From Delphinapterus leucas (Eukaryota > Chordata > Mammalia > Artiodactyla > Monodontidae), in the NCBI RefSeq assembly GCF_002288925.2, contig NW_022098043.1, positions 7,652,331 to 7,716,330 on the forward strand: DNA of 64,000 nt. Reading direction: 5' to 3'. The notes under the pieces are model-generated. The model made no database searches and was not told the origin of the DNA. It saw only the letters and a program-made list of their open reading frames with translations. The number at the start of each line of letters is the position of its first letter. The first letter of the stretch is position 1. Shown here one piece after another: positions 24,746 to 37,321 of this stretch. Position numbers and translations under genes: made by a program.

Positions 24746-25590
24746 GGCCATCATCAAAAAATCTAGAAACAATAAATGCTGGAGAGGGTGTGGAGAAAAG
24801 GGAACACTCCTGCACTGCTGGTGGGAATGTGAATTGGGACAGCCACTATGGAGAACAGTATGGAGGTTCCTTAAAAAACTACAAATAGAACTACCATATG
24901 ACCCAGCAATCCCACTACTGGGCATATACCCTGAGAAAACCATAATTCAAAAAGAGTCATGTACCAAAATGTTCATTGCAGCTCTATTTACAATAGCCCG
25001 GAGATGGAAACAACCTAAGTGCCCATCATCGGATGAATGGATAAAGAAGATGTGGCACATATATACAATGGAATATTACTCAGCCATAAAAAGAAACGAA
25101 ATTGAGCTATTTGTAATGAGGTGGATAGACCTAGAGTCTGTCATACAGAGTGAAGTAATTCAGAAAGAGAAAGACAAATACCGTATGCTAACACATATAT
25201 ATGGAATTTAAGAAAAAAAAAAGCCATGAACAACCTAGGGTTAAGACAGGAATAAAGACACAGACATACCTACTGGAGAACGGACTTGAGGATATGGGGA
25301 GGGGCAAGGGTGAGCTGTGACAAAGCGAGAGAGAGGCATGGACATATATACACTACCAAACGTAAAATAGCTTACTAGTGGGAAGCAGCCGCATAGCACA
25401 GGGAGATCAGCTCGGTGCTTTGTGACCACCTAGAGGGGTGGGGTAGAGAGGGTGGGAGGGAGGGAGACCCAAGAGGGAAGAGATATGGGAACATATGTAT
25501 GTGTATAACTGATTCACTTTGTTATAAAGCAGAAACTAACACACCATTGTAAAGCAATTATACCCCAATAAAGATGTTAAAAAAAAGAAC
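24746..25590 (+). mobile_element. 3' segment of the twin-primed L1
   Basis: ORF2 C-terminus ([20 protein letters not shown], then [11 protein letters not shown]) followed by the 3'UTR and ttaccccaataaagatgtt plus A tail. Candidate target duplication: aaaaacaataaata at 24267-24280 and gaacaataagtaaa at 25587-25600. Confidence 0.88.
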
Positions 25591-25639
25591 AATAAGTAAA
25601 TAAATGAGCCATACCATCCTAGTTGGAAAATTTGTTGCT

Positions 25640-25855
25640 TTTAATAATAGCTGTTGCTGGTTAAGTGCTTACTATTTGCCAGGCACTTTTGTATTAACTT
25701 CTTTAATCCTCACAACAACCCTATTATCTTGTTTTACAGAAGAGGAGACCAAGATACAGAGGAAATAATACTTGCTAAAGGTTATATAGTGTGTAAATAA
25801 ATGGTAGAGCCAGCATTCAAACTTAGCTCCACATCTAGAGCTCATAACCACTTTT
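25640..25855 (-). repeat. MIR SINE, reverse orientation
   Basis: taagtgcttactatttgcca, ggcact, taatcctcacaacaacccta and the acagaagaggagaccaagat motif are MIR in reverse order. Confidence 0.85.
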
Positions 25856-25874
25856 CTTTATTGTCTCTCATTTA

Positions 25875-26165
25875 AAAAATTTATTTATTTGTAGTTTTCA
25901 TTGAAGTAGAGTTGATTTACAATATTATATTAGTTTCAGATGTATAACATAGTAAATCAATATTTTTATAGAATATACTCCATTTAAAGTAATTATAAAA
26001 TATTGGCTATATTCCCTGTGCTTTACAATTTATCCTTGTAGCTTTTTTATTCTATACATAGTAGTTTGTGCCTCTTAATCCCTTACCCTTATTTTGCCCC
26101 TACTCCCTTCCCTCTCCTTATTGGTAACCACTAATTTGTTCTCTATACTATATTTCCTCTCATAA
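25875..26165 (-). mobile_element. L1 3'UTR fragment
   Basis: attgaagtagagttgattta, ttagtttcagatgtataaca, tattccctgtgctttacaat and ttggtaaccactaatttgtt are the 3'UTR of an artiodactyl L1 in reverse. Confidence 0.8.
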
Positions 26166-28149
26166 TTTAAAATCATTTAAAATAATCCTTGTGATATAGG
26201 TACTCATTTTATATTGGAGATGAATATAATGTTCATATATTCATATAAATTAACAATTGAGTAAACAGGTAGATGATGACAGGGGTTAGAGTTAAATGTA
26301 CTCACCTTAAATGGCTAATAAGGGACCACAAAAGCACAGAAGATGTCATCCCCAGCCCATTAGTTAATAACTCTTTCTTCAAGTTTCTACTGATTCCAGA
26401 ATCCATGCGTGTAATCTAGGCTGTACCTTAGTACCTAGTGCACCATTTAAAAAAAGAAAAAGGTCATTTTTTACGTCAGTATTCAATGACGTACTTGATA
26501 ACATCCGAAAACTATTAGCGTTTTTAGAACATAGCACCCTCATTAGTAGTTGTCATTTACTCAACAATTACTTATGACTCCCAGAGCTGTCATAATTTAA
26601 ATTAGCTATTATTAGTTATTTAAACACAGAATTCAAACACGATTAGAGTGTTATTTGAAACATTTAAATCTATTTGATTGTAGAGGGAGATACTCCCTTT
26701 GAAATGTCATACTGTACATATAAAGATATTTCATAAATTGTACAATCACATTATTAAATCATGTTATAACCCCCTAAAAGCATGGCTTTCTTATACATGT
26801 TGCAAATGGGGTCTACACTAATCATTGTTAAATAATACCAATCAGAAGAATGGAAGTATACCTCAGGAATTTATTTTCTGTGTAAATTCCTAATACCATT
26901 TGTATCAGGTCAGTTTTTCAGATGGGAGAGTACTTAAAAATTCCACTTATTTGGATTTAAGACTTAGTACTGTTTGACTCAACAAATATTTGAGCAACTC
27001 TGCTTGGAATAAATAGATGCTGACATTTTTAGATTTCCATAGTAGACTCTAGATCGCGTCTAAAATTCGAATTTATTTTTAGATGAGTTGTAACTTAAAA
27101 TACTTTTTGACAGTATATTTTGATCCATATTTTGGGACACAAGGAAGAATATTCAAATTGGAAACTGTCATAGAAAGCCAAGAAATATGGACGTATGGCC
27201 TAAAGATGGGTCTTTATAATGTGTTGAGATATTTTGATGTATTCATACTTAACTGTTTGGGGTAGAAATTCAGAACTAAATTGATTAGTAGCTTTATTTG
27301 ATTTGTTCAGACAATGTCAATTTGTATTTACTTTCTGACAGGTCTTCTTCTGACCTCTGGGACTCAGAGATGACTTTCCATTGGGAACTTGATGATCTTA
27401 AAGAGAGATAGTTGTGTTAATATAAGGTTGGGTAAGGTGAAGATGAGGGATAAGTGATCACATCTGTCAAGGTGTGTTTCCTTATTCTTAGTGGCTTCCC
27501 CCAGATTAAGGTTTCAGTAGACTCCTGTATACTTTGCAAAGCACTGGCAGTGTGGACTCACTGATGATCAGATGGGAGGGGTTTTTAAATCAGCGTTTAT
27601 GTATTCAAGGGAATGAGCTCTAGTGTTGTATTTAGAGATGAAAAGTATTTAGTAGACAGAAAGATAACTACTTGTGTTGTAGTCCTTTCTCAGGTTATGT
27701 ATCTGTGCTGTAGTGATCGACATTTCTTTATCTGTACTAGATTTACCTTAAATTTAATTGCAGTTCACTTTGATCATGGTAGAAGTGGTGCAGAAGCATT
27801 TACTAAAGTGTAAAAATGCCTGAGGCCCTGTAGAAAGAGCAGGAAAATGTAATACAGAGGCCTAGAAAATGGGGTAGTGGTCTCATTGGAGTCATCTTTT
27901 TTCTCCCTGCTGACAGCATTGCATAATGAACTGTGCTTTGCCGAGCTTGGAACAAACCTTCTACTTAGAGTTGCTTTGTCATTTTATTTTCCTGATGACT
28001 TGACATACTATGCTTAGGGGTAACAGGCAGACTGCATTCTTTACGCTACCGTCCCTTGTTTACCTCCACATCCTCTCCTGCTACAAAAACAAAAGACAAC
28101 CAAAATGAAAATGAAGCTGGAATTAAGATGAGAAAGTACAGGAGCAAGC

Positions 28150-28345
28150 TAGAGTTGAGAGGCAGAGTATTATGTTGGGAAGACAAAGGATTTGAAGTTA
28201 AATCTGTGTTTTAATTCTGGCTCCAACCTTTGCTGTCTCCGGGATTGGGGCCATTTAGTTAACCTTCTCCTATTTCGGTTTCCTGATCTCTGAAATGGAA
28301 ATAATATAGTAGTACCTACCGAATACAAAAAGACTGAAACAGTGT
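28150..28345 (+). repeat. MIR SINE fragment
   Basis: gacaaaggatttgaagttaa, tctggctccaacctttgctg, tttcctgatctctgaaatgg and agtacctacc match the MIR layout, diverged. Confidence 0.7.
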
Positions 28346-29264
28346 TTATTGCTGTTGTAGAGAAACATTAATCTTCGGTTTAATTTTGATTGCAGGGCAT
28401 TTGTTTATTAACAGATTTTTAGTGAGCATATACTGCATTAGACGTTGGATATACAAAGGAGACCAGTAAGATACAGTTCTTATCTTCAAAGGGCTCAAAT
28501 TCTAATGATGCATTCTCAATTTGTATCTAAGTCTTTGATTGCGTAGAATAGCGAAGGTGTATTAAGTGGGTTAGTGGTAAAATTTTTAGCACTGTTGGGG
28601 CAGGAAATGGTCCTGCTTTTGACCAGAATGTAGAAGCTAAATTTCTAGCTTTAATGCCTCAGAAACTAGAGAGAGACATGGTCTTAAAGATTGTGAGGCT
28701 AGTCCATGCAAATGAATCCATTTAAAAATTTTGGGGTTTGAAAGTGGCACATTGATAAGTATTTGAGACAGCATCAAAAAAGAAGACTTTTCCTTGCCTT
28801 AATTTCAAATTAATTAAAATACATGTGTCATTTTTTTCATGGCTTTTTTGTTGGTGTTGTTTATAAACATAACACATATTCATTAGAGAAAATTCATTAT
28901 AAAATTGTAATAAATAAAAGTTTGAATTGTTGTCTTGGCAAAAGGAAATTAAAAGAAAACGGTACGTAAGAGGTTAATCTGTTAATAGAGTATATGCAGG
29001 TTAAAACAAACAATCTAATGGAATACTGAGTAAAGGATAAAATAAGAAATTTACAGAAAAGAAAGAGCAAATAGTAAAAATAGGAAAAGATGCTGACCCT
29101 TACTAGTGAATGTTGAAATACCATTTTTAGCTATTAGTTTGGCAGATATAATATCAATACCTGTGAGGATGGAAGAAAGCCAACACTCATGTATTTGTGA
29201 TAGGAATGTGAATTACTTTTACCTTTTTGGAGTGAAATCTGGGGGTATCGGTTAAGGTAAATGC

Positions 29265-29480
29265 GTATGTGTGCGCGTGCCTTTGTGGGGATGGCAAGGA
29301 GGAAGTAAAAGGAGTAGCAGGGAAGGGTTTAAAAGTGGTCGCTGTGGCAAGAAAAGCAGCAAGGTGTGTGAGGCTCGCCCAGAGGCGTGCACACACACGC
29401 TGAGGGACCCTGTGCGGCGGCACGCGGGGGCAGGCCTGCCCCGTAGCCTAAAGGGACTTCCGTAATAAAGGCGGGGGGGA
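29265..29480. other. Small CpG-rich patch
   Basis: In an AT-rich intron this ~215-bp stretch has many CpGs (gtgcgcgtgcc, ggtcgctg, gctcgcccagaggcgtgc, gtgcggcggcacgcggggg, ttccgtaataaaggcgggg). It is too short for a standard CpG island call. No CHR SINE or L1 text is visible in it. Confidence 0.6.
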
Positions 29481-29924
29481 AAGCACTTGGCAAAGTAACT
29501 TGTATGGCATGACCCCGTTTTTTAATTAAAAATAAACCTACATATTTGATTGTGATTATTTGTGTGAGCCGTAAAGGTATGGTAGACTGTACCCCAAAGA
29601 CTGCTACCTCTGTTCAGCTCAGGCAACTAGAATTCGCTAGTTGTTAGAGAGGGATATTACCTTTATATTTGTTTGCTTCAAATGATATTTTTGGCATTTT
29701 TGAAAAGAAGAAAATTAAAAGATAAAAAGCAGCAAAAGTTAGGAGGAAGAAAAAAAGCCCTTGGAATCCTGTTACTTGGATGTATAGATTTCTATTTCTT
29801 TCCATAAGTAGAAGGATACTGTATATGTTCTTTTTAAATCTTTAAAAACACTGTCATTTATTATAGGTTCATAACAGATATATGGATATGCGTATGTTTT
29901 ATTTACTTTAGAAACCACCCAGAC

Positions 29925-31860
29925 CACTTTAACACCTTTATTGAAGTGTAATTGACATAAAATTAACATGTACATATTTAAAGTATTTGATTAGTTTTGA
30001 CATCTCTATATATTCATGAAGCCATTACAACCATCAAGATAATGAACATATTTATCACCTCAAAAAGTTTCTTCCTGTCTGTTTATAAATCCTTCTGTCC
30101 TGCACTACCCTCACCCCAGTCCCCAGGCAAGCACTGATCTGCTTTTTGTCACTGTAGGTTAGTTTGCATTTTTTAGAACGTTACGTAAATGAAATCAGAA
30201 AGCATAAACTGTTTTGTCTGGTTTCTTTCACTCATTAGGTATGTCCATATTGTTGCACATGTTAGTGGCTCATTTTTTAAAATTGCTGACACACTGTGGA
30301 TGTAGCACAATTTGTTCACCTATTGGTGGACATTTGGGTTATTTCCAGTTTGAGGCTGTCACAAATAAAATTGCTGTGAACTTCCGTGTGTAAGACTTTG
30401 TATGGACATATGCCGTGATTTCTCTTGAGTAAATAACTAGGAGTGGAATGACTGGGTCATATGTAACTGTATATTTAATTTTTTTTAAGAAACTGCAAGA
30501 CATTTTCCAAGTATTTGCGCCATTTTATATCCCCACCAGCAATGTACAAGAATTTCAGGCTACCCTTTTTCTGTTAAATTTCCTTTACAACTTTTCCAAA
30601 AATATGTTGTGCGTGTTATATGTGGGTCTGTTTCTGATTTCTCTATTTTTTTCATTGATCTAGTCATCTTTCTTGATGCCAATACCACACTGTCATGATG
30701 GCTGAGGCTCATAATAACTCTTGAAATCAGATAGCACTAAGTCCTTCAACTTTATTCTTCATTTTCAAAATTGTTTTGGCCATTCTGGGTCCTTTGCTTT
30801 TCTATGTTAATTGTAGAATCAGTTTTTTTCTGCAATTTTTTTCTACAAAACCTGTTGGCATTTGATTGGGTTTGTGTTGAATCTACAGATAAAATTGATG
30901 TCTTAGAATATTGAGTCTTCTGACTCATGAACATGATATATTTTGACATGTAAGTCTGTCTTCTTTAATTCTCTCAGGAATATTTTGAAGTTTTTAATAT
31001 ACAGGGCTTTTATAATTTTGTCAGATTCGTATATCTGGATGGCTATTGTAAATGGCATTTTTAATTTCAAGTTTTTATTTTTTGTAACTAATATATTGGA
31101 ATACAATAGACTTTTTCATCTCATATCCTGCAACCTTGCTAAAATTCACTTACTAGCTTTATTAGCATTTTTGTAGAGATTCCTTTGGATTTTCTTTGTA
31201 AATATGTCATTTCTGAAGAAAGACAGTTTTACTTCATTTCTAACTGGATGCACCTTTTCTTTCTTTTTCTTGACTTACTACGCTAGCTAGAACCTCCAGT
31301 ACAATGTTGAAAGAAAGTGGTGAAAGTAAACATTCTTGTCTTTTCCTTGATCTCAGAAAGCTTTCAGTCTTTCACCATTAAGTGTGATACTAGCTGTGAG
31401 GGTTTGAATTCTCTGGTTGAAGAAGTTCTTTTTATATTCCTAGTTTGCTGAGAAATTTGTTATTTCAGTCAGCAATACATGTTGGATTTTATCAGGTTTT
31501 TTCCTGCATTTCTTGAGACAATCATAGTTTTCTTTTTTTGTTTATTAATTACTTGATATTTGAATATTAAACCAACTTTGCTTTCCTGGGATAAAACTTG
31601 GTCATGAGGTGATTCTCTTTTCATGTATTGTTGAATTTGATTTGCCAAAATTTTATTTAGGTCTTTTATTTTGCATCTAAGTTCATGAGTGATACTGGCA
31701 TATTTTTTTATGGCAGTTTTCATATTTTGGGTATATGGTAATGCTGACCTCATAGAATGAATTGATAAGTAGTCCCCCTTCTTCAGTATTCTGGAAGAGT
31801 TTGTAGAATTGATACTGTTTCTTCCTCAAATGTTTGCTAGAATTAACCAGTGAAGCCATG
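29925..31860 (-). mobile_element. Old L1M retrotransposon, 3' part
   Basis: Begins with cacctttattgaagtgtaat (3' end in reverse), runs through 3'UTR and ORF2 text (minus-strand pieces such as KALYIKNFKIFLRELKK and EITNKFLSKLGI-like fragments) with many stops. Diverged far more than the 9664 and 34609 copies. Confidence 0.75.
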
Positions 31861-32404
31861 AAAATATATGACCCACAATGAGGAGAAAAATAATCAAAAC
31901 TGATTTATGACTGACATAGTTATTAAAATTACCATAGAAAACCATTAAATAACTTTTAAGTACATTTATTATAACTGCACTTCACATAATCAAAAAGTGG
32001 TGACACGGATTTGACATAATTAGAAAAACATAATTGATAGGACCAGTAGACAGAAAATTAGAGAGGCTATAGAAGGCTTAAACAACACAACCAACTTGAC
32101 CTTATTAAACAGTCAAACAGCAGATACAGAAGTGCAAATGTCAAATTTGCCCAGATAGACCATATTGCGGGTCATAAAACAAGTCTTAATAAATGTCAAA
32201 GGATTCAAGTCAAAGCAGGTATATTCTCTGACCACAATGGAATTAAATTAGAAATCAGCAAGAAAAGTATCTCTGGAAAAATCCCTCAAATATTTAGAAA
32301 CTAAATAATATACTTGTAAATAACCCAAGGGTCAAAGAAGAAATCAAAAGGGAAATTATCAATATAAAGCATGTTGAACCAAATGAAAACCCAAATCAAA
32401 ATTT

Positions 32405-32883
32405 GTGGTTGTGTCCTTTTCCTGTTGCTGCTATAACAAATCAGCACAACTTGAGAGGTCAGAGGTCCAAAACTGGTTTCACTGACTGGTTTCACTTCTT
32501 GACTAAAATCAAGATATCAGCAGGTCTGTGTTTCTTCTGGAAGCTTTAGGAGAGAATCTGTTCTCTTTTTCCATGTTTCAGAGATACATGTATTCCTTGG
32601 CTTGGAGCCCCGTCCTCCATCTTGAAAGCCAGCCGCATAGCATCTTCTTATCTCTTCAATTCTTCTGCCTCCTCCCACTTGTAAGGACCCTTTTGATCAC
32701 ATTGAATCCATTGGGTTAACCCACGATAATAGTCTCGTGTCAAGATCCCTTAACTTAATCACGTCTGCAAAGTCACTTTTGTCATGTCAGGTAGCATACT
32801 CACAAGGTCCAGGGATTGGGACGCGGATATCTTTGGCGGTACATTAGTCTCCCTACCACACTGCTAGGACAGTACTTGGGTGG
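32405..32883 (-). mobile_element. MaLR-type (MLT-like) solo LTR
   Basis: Starts near ttttcctgttgctgctataa and ends ctccctaccaca. Read in reverse it has tgtggtagg at its start, then gactttgcagacgtgattaa and gttaagggatcttga, typical of ERVL-MaLR LTRs. Non-coding. Confidence 0.65.
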
Positions 32884-32985
32884 CAGTTGACACCACTAAA
32901 TGCCCATATTAGAAAAGAAAATGGTCTCAAATTATTGACCTCAGCTTCCACCTGAAGAAACTGTTAACTGAACAAGTTATATAAG

Positions 32986-33255
32986 ATGAATGAGGTCTGA
33001 GATCTAATGTAAAACATGGTGACTATAGTTTATAACACTGTATTGTATAACTGAAATTTGCTAAGAGAATAGATCTTAAATGTTCTCACCAAGAAAAAAA
33101 AAGATAAATATGTAAGATGATGGATGTGTTAATTAACTAGATGAGGGGTTATCCTTTTACAATGTATGTGTATGCATGTATTAAATCACGACGTACACTT
33201 TAACTATCTTATAATTTTATATATCAGTTATACCTCAGTAAAGCTGAAATTTTAA
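32986..33255 (+). mobile_element. L1 3'UTR fragment nested in older L1
   Basis: acatggtgactatagtttat, taacactgtattgtataact, gatggatgtgttaattaact and ttatacctcagtaaagctga are the 3' terminus of a mammalian L1 subfamily, on the + strand. Confidence 0.75.
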
Positions 33256-34194
33256 ATGAAAAAAAGAAGAAAAGCAAAATTAAACCCAAAGGAAATGATA
33301 AAGATAATAGGGGAAATAAAAAATAGAAAACAGAGAAACAGTAGGGAAAAAAAGAACCATAAAACTGAAAGGTAGTTACTGAGAACATCAATAAAATGAA
33401 TAAACCTATGATTTGACTCTTACTGTGATGATGTTTAATGTTAAAACTGGAAGTAAAAACTTTTAAATTGTGTTATAGATGTCTATTTTTGGTAGAATTT
33501 AAGTCTAGACTCATTATTTTGTTATACTTACTTTTTGGTTTCCGTGCTAGGCCCTGGGGAGACTAGCTTATACTATTTAAGCTTCTGTGAAGCAGTCATA
33601 GAGCAGAAAGCCTATTTTGAACACACACTGGGAGCATAATTACCAATCCATCCGTCCATATCAAATAGCAACACCTGTGAAGATGCTGGAAAAACACTGG
33701 CAGACTGAGACTCTAGTGTTTCTTTTCTTTGACATTTCTTAATGACCCAGTCATTCTTACATATTTTATCATCATAATTATTCTTTTCCAGTTTATTTAC
33801 ATCTCCATGGTAAAAACTTAATCCTTCTCTCACCTGGGTTTCTTCTTTGCTCTACCCCTGTTCCTTAAATAAATCATCACATTTTCCTATATTCTCACAA
33901 GGATCTGTGGAAGGACAAAAGGACAGAATAATATCCCCAATTTCAAGAAACTCTAGACAAAATTCTTGAATATGGTATAATCAGAATAATTTATTGCCAA
34001 CCAACTTTTAGGATTTCAGAGCCGGGTGGGGAAAAAAAATAAAACATTGGGGCTGGGAGACAGGAATGAGAAAGGATTGGAACTGGGTGTTAAGAGTGGG
34101 ACCTTGCACTCTTTACATTATTGGAACATTCTACTCGTTATGTACAACCCTGTGACAATACACTTGAGACCTTCCCTTACCAGTAGTAAAGTAT

Positions 34195-34406
34195 CCTTTT
34201 TTTTTCCTTTTTAAGCATGTAAGTTTCGGGTGCACAGCATTATAGTTCTACAACTGTATACACTACAGAGCGATCACCACCACAAATCGAGTTACAGTCT
34301 GTCACCGTACAGTTGACCCCCTTCACTCATTTTTCCCACCTCCTTTCCCGTTTGGTGACCACTAACCTGTTCTCTGTATCTGTGAGTTTGTTTTTGTTTA
34401 TTTGTG
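34195..34406 (-). mobile_element. L1 3'-end fragment
   Basis: aagcatgtaagtttcgggtg, cacagcattatagttctaca and ttggtgaccactaacctgtt form an L1 3'UTR in reverse. It is cut off by the SINE at 34407. Confidence 0.65.
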
Positions 34407-34608
34407 TTTTTTTTTTGTGGTACGCGGGCCTCTCACTGTTGTGGCCTCTCCCGTTGCGGAGCACAGGCTCCGGACGCGCAGGCTCAGCGGCCACGACTCA
34501 TGGGCCCAGCCGCTCCACCGCATGTGGGATCTTCCCGGACCAGGGCACGAACCCGTGTCCCCTGCATCGGCAGGCGGACTCTCAACTACTGCGCCACGAG
34601 GGAAGCCC
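34407..34608 (-). mobile_element. CHR SINE at an L1/L1 junction, no TSD
   Basis: Complete reverse CHR SINE. Left flank (tttgtttatttgtg) and right flank (ttggaagatttttaatcaca) belong to different parts of L1 and share no duplication. Confidence 0.9.
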
Positions 34609-36300
34609 TGTTGGAAGATTTTTAATCACAGTTTCAATTTCATTACTTGTGATTGGTCTGTTCATATTTTCTATTTCTTCCTGGTTCAGTCTTGGAAGGT
34701 TATACCTTTCTAAGAATTTTTCCATTTCTTCCAGGTTGTCCATTTTGAGGGCATAGAGTTGCTTGTAGTAGTCTCTTAGGACGCTTTGCATTTCTGCAGT
34801 GTCTGTTGTAACTTCTCCTTCATTTCTAATTTCATTGATTTGAGTCCTCTCCCTCTTTTCCTTGATGAGTCTGGCTAATGGTTTATCAATTTCGTTTATC
34901 TTCTCAAAGAACCAGCTTTTAGTTTTATTGATCTTTGCTATTGTTTTCTTTGTTTCTATTTCATTTATTTCCGCTCTGATCTTTATGATTTCTTTCCTTC
35001 TGCTAACTTAGGGTTTTCTTTGTTCTTTCTCTAGTTCCTTTAGGTGTAAGGTTAGATTGTTTATTTGAGATTTTTCTTGTTTCTTGAGGTAGGCTTGTAT
35101 AGCTATAAACTTCCCTCTTAGAACTGCTTTTGCCACATCCCATAGATTTTGGAACATCGTTTTTTCATTGTCATTTATTTCTAGGTTTTTTTTGATTTCT
35201 TCAGTGATCTCTTGGTTATTTAGTAACGTATTGTTTAGCCTCCATGTGTTTGTGTTTTTTACCTTTTTTTCCCTGTAGTTGACTTCTAATCTCATAGCGT
35301 TGTGGTCAGAAAAGAATGCTTGATATGATTTCAATTTTCTTAAATTTACTGAGGCTTGGACTTCCCTGGTGGCGAAGTGGTTAAGAATCCGCCTGCCAAT
35401 GCAGGGGACACGGGTTCGAGCCCTGGTCTGGGAAGATCCCACATGCCACGGAGCAGCTAGGCCCATGTGCCACAACGGCTGAGCCTGCGCTCTAGAGCCC
35501 GTGAGCCACAACTGCTGAGCCCGCGTGCCTGGAGCCCGTGTTCCGCAACAAGAGGATACACCACAATGAGGAGCCTGCGCATCGCAACGAAGAGTAGCCC
35601 CCGCTGGACGCAACCAGTGAAAACCCGCGCGCAGCAACAAAGACCCAACACAGCCAAAAATAAATAAATAAATTTATTAAAAAGAAAAAAATTTACTGAG
35701 GCTTGATTTTTGACCCAAGATGTGATCTGTCCTGGAGACTGTTCTGTGTGCACTTGAGAAGAAAGTGTAATCTGCTGTTTTCGGATGGAATGTCCTATAA
35801 ATTTCCATTAAATCTATCTGGTCTATTGTGTCATTTAAAGCTTGTGTTTCCTTATTAATTTTCTGTCTGGATGATCTGTCCATTGGTGTAAGTGAGCTGT
35901 TAAAGTCCCCCACTATTATTGTGTTACTGTCGGTTTCCTCTTTCATAGCTGTTAGCAGTTGCCTTATGTATTGAGCTGCTCCTTTACTGGGTGCATATAT
36001 ATTTATAATTGTTATATCTTCTTCTTGGATTGAGCCCTTGATCATTATGTAGTGTCCTTTGTTGTCTCTTGTAACATTCTTTAAAGTCTGTTTTATCTGA
36101 TATGAATATTGCTATCCCAGCTTTCTTTTGATTTCCATTTGCACGGAATATCTTTTTCCATCCCCTCACTTTCAGTCTGTATGTGTCCCTAGCTTTGAAG
36201 TGGGTATCTTGTTGACAGCATATATATGGGCCTTGTTTTTGTATCCATTCAGGGAGCCTACGTCTTTTGGTTGGAGCATTTAATCCATTCACCTTTAAGG
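34609..36300 (-). pseudogene. L1 ORF2 remnant: endonuclease and linker
   Basis: Starts near NGLNAPTKRRRLPEWIQKQG. Endonuclease landmarks include VGDFNSSLTPMDRSSRQKIN and, after the SINE insertion, FFSDHNAMRLEVNYREKK (SDH motif). A frameshift near 36050 separates the first two pieces, and the SINE at 35359 splits the domain. The frame continues into the linker (KKQEKSQINNLTLHLKELEK) and is cut at 34609, so RT catalytic motifs are absent. Confidence 0.88.
35359..35688 (+). mobile_element. Long-form CHR SINE with perfect 17-bp TSD
   Basis: Head gacttccctggtggcgaagt, body with repeated gagccacaactgctgagc text, tail ccaaaaataaataaataaat. Duplication AAATTTACTGAGGCTTG is identical at 35342-35358 and 35689-35705, inside L1 ORF2. 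Confidence 0.96.
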
Positions 36301-36390
36301 TAATTACCGATATGTATGTTCCTGTTAACCATTTTCTTAATTGTTTTGGGTTTGTTTTTGTAGGTTCTTTTCTTCTTTTGTGTTTCCCAC

Positions 36391-37321
36391 TTAGAGAAGT
36401 TCCTTTAGCATTTGTTGTAGAGCTGGTTTGGTGGTGCTGAATTCTCTTAGCTTTTGCTTGTCTGTAAAGCTTTTGATTTCTCCATCAAATATGAATGAGA
36501 TCCTTGCTGGGTAGAGTAATCTTGGTTGTTGGTTCTTCCCTTTCATCACTTTAAGTGTATCATGCCACTCTCTTCTGGCTTGTAGAGATGCTGCTGAGAA
36601 ATCAGCTGTTTAACCTTATGGGAGTTCCCTTGTATGTTATTTGTTGTTTTTCCCTTGCTGCTTTCAATACTTTTTCTTTTTCTTTAATTTTTGCCAATTT
36701 GATTACTATGTGTCTTGGCGTGTTTCTCCTTGGGTTTATCCTGCCTGGGACTCTCTGCGCTTCCTGGACTTGGGTGACTATTTCCTTTCCCATGTTAGGG
36801 AAGTTTTCAACCATAATCTCTTCAAATATTTTCTCAGGTCCTTTCTCTCTCTCTTCTCCTTCTGGGACCCCTATAATACGAATGTTTTTGCGTTTAATGC
36901 TATCCCAGAGATCTCTTAGGCTGTCTTCATTTCTTTTCATTCTTTTTTCTTTATTCTGTTCCGTGGCAGTGAATTCTACCACTCTGTCTTCCAGGTCACT
37001 TATCCGTTCTTCTGCCTCAGTTATTCTGCTATTGATTCCTTCTAGTGTAGTTTTCATTTCAGTTATTGTATTGTTCATCTCTGTTTGTTTGTTCTTTAAT
37101 TCTTCTAGATGTTTATTCTTTAATTCTTCTAGGTCTTTGTTAAACATTTCTTGCATCTTCTCAATCTTTGCCTCCATTCTTTTTCCGAGGTCCTGGATCA
37201 TCTTCACTATCATTATTCTGAATTCTTTTTCTGGAAGGTTGCCTATCTCCACTTCATTTAGTTGTTTTTCTGGGGTTTTATCTTGTTCCTTCATCTGGTA
37301 TATAGCCCTCTGCCTTTTCAT
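36391..37321 (-). pseudogene. L1 ORF1, one frameshift from intact
   Basis: L1 ORF1p is the RNA-binding chaperone of the L1 particle. The frame opens at MKRQRAIYQMKEQDKTPEKQ and shows a long Glu/Lys/Leu-rich coiled coil (LEELKNK repeats, ISDLEDRVVE), then the RRM-like core (KNIRIIGVPEGEE, RNTPRHIVIKLAK) through residue 239. A premature stop at 36602 comes from one extra A near 36610. In the next frame the C-terminal domain (DFSAASLQARREWHDTLKVM) continues to a normal stop at 36391-36393. There is also a duplicated HLEELKNK unit in the coiled coil. Confidence 0.9.

Larger units (their letters stand above)
31862..33415 (+). mobile_element. Old L1M fragment split by two later insertions
   Basis: The spacer and endonuclease-linker region of an old L1 on the + strand (tctgaccacaatggaattaa, gaaatcagcaagaaaagtat) is interrupted by an LTR at 32405. 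It resumes at about 32884 (ttgacctcagcttccacctg), is interrupted again by an L1 3'UTR (about 32986-33255) and resumes at caaaattaaacccaaagga. Order and orientation of the three pieces are consistent with one element. Confidence 0.65.

Noticed and set aside
29271..29465. 64-codon frame in the CpG-rich patch
   Set aside because: GC-rich DNA is open by chance and the peptide is basic low-complexity; only the CpG density is worth following.
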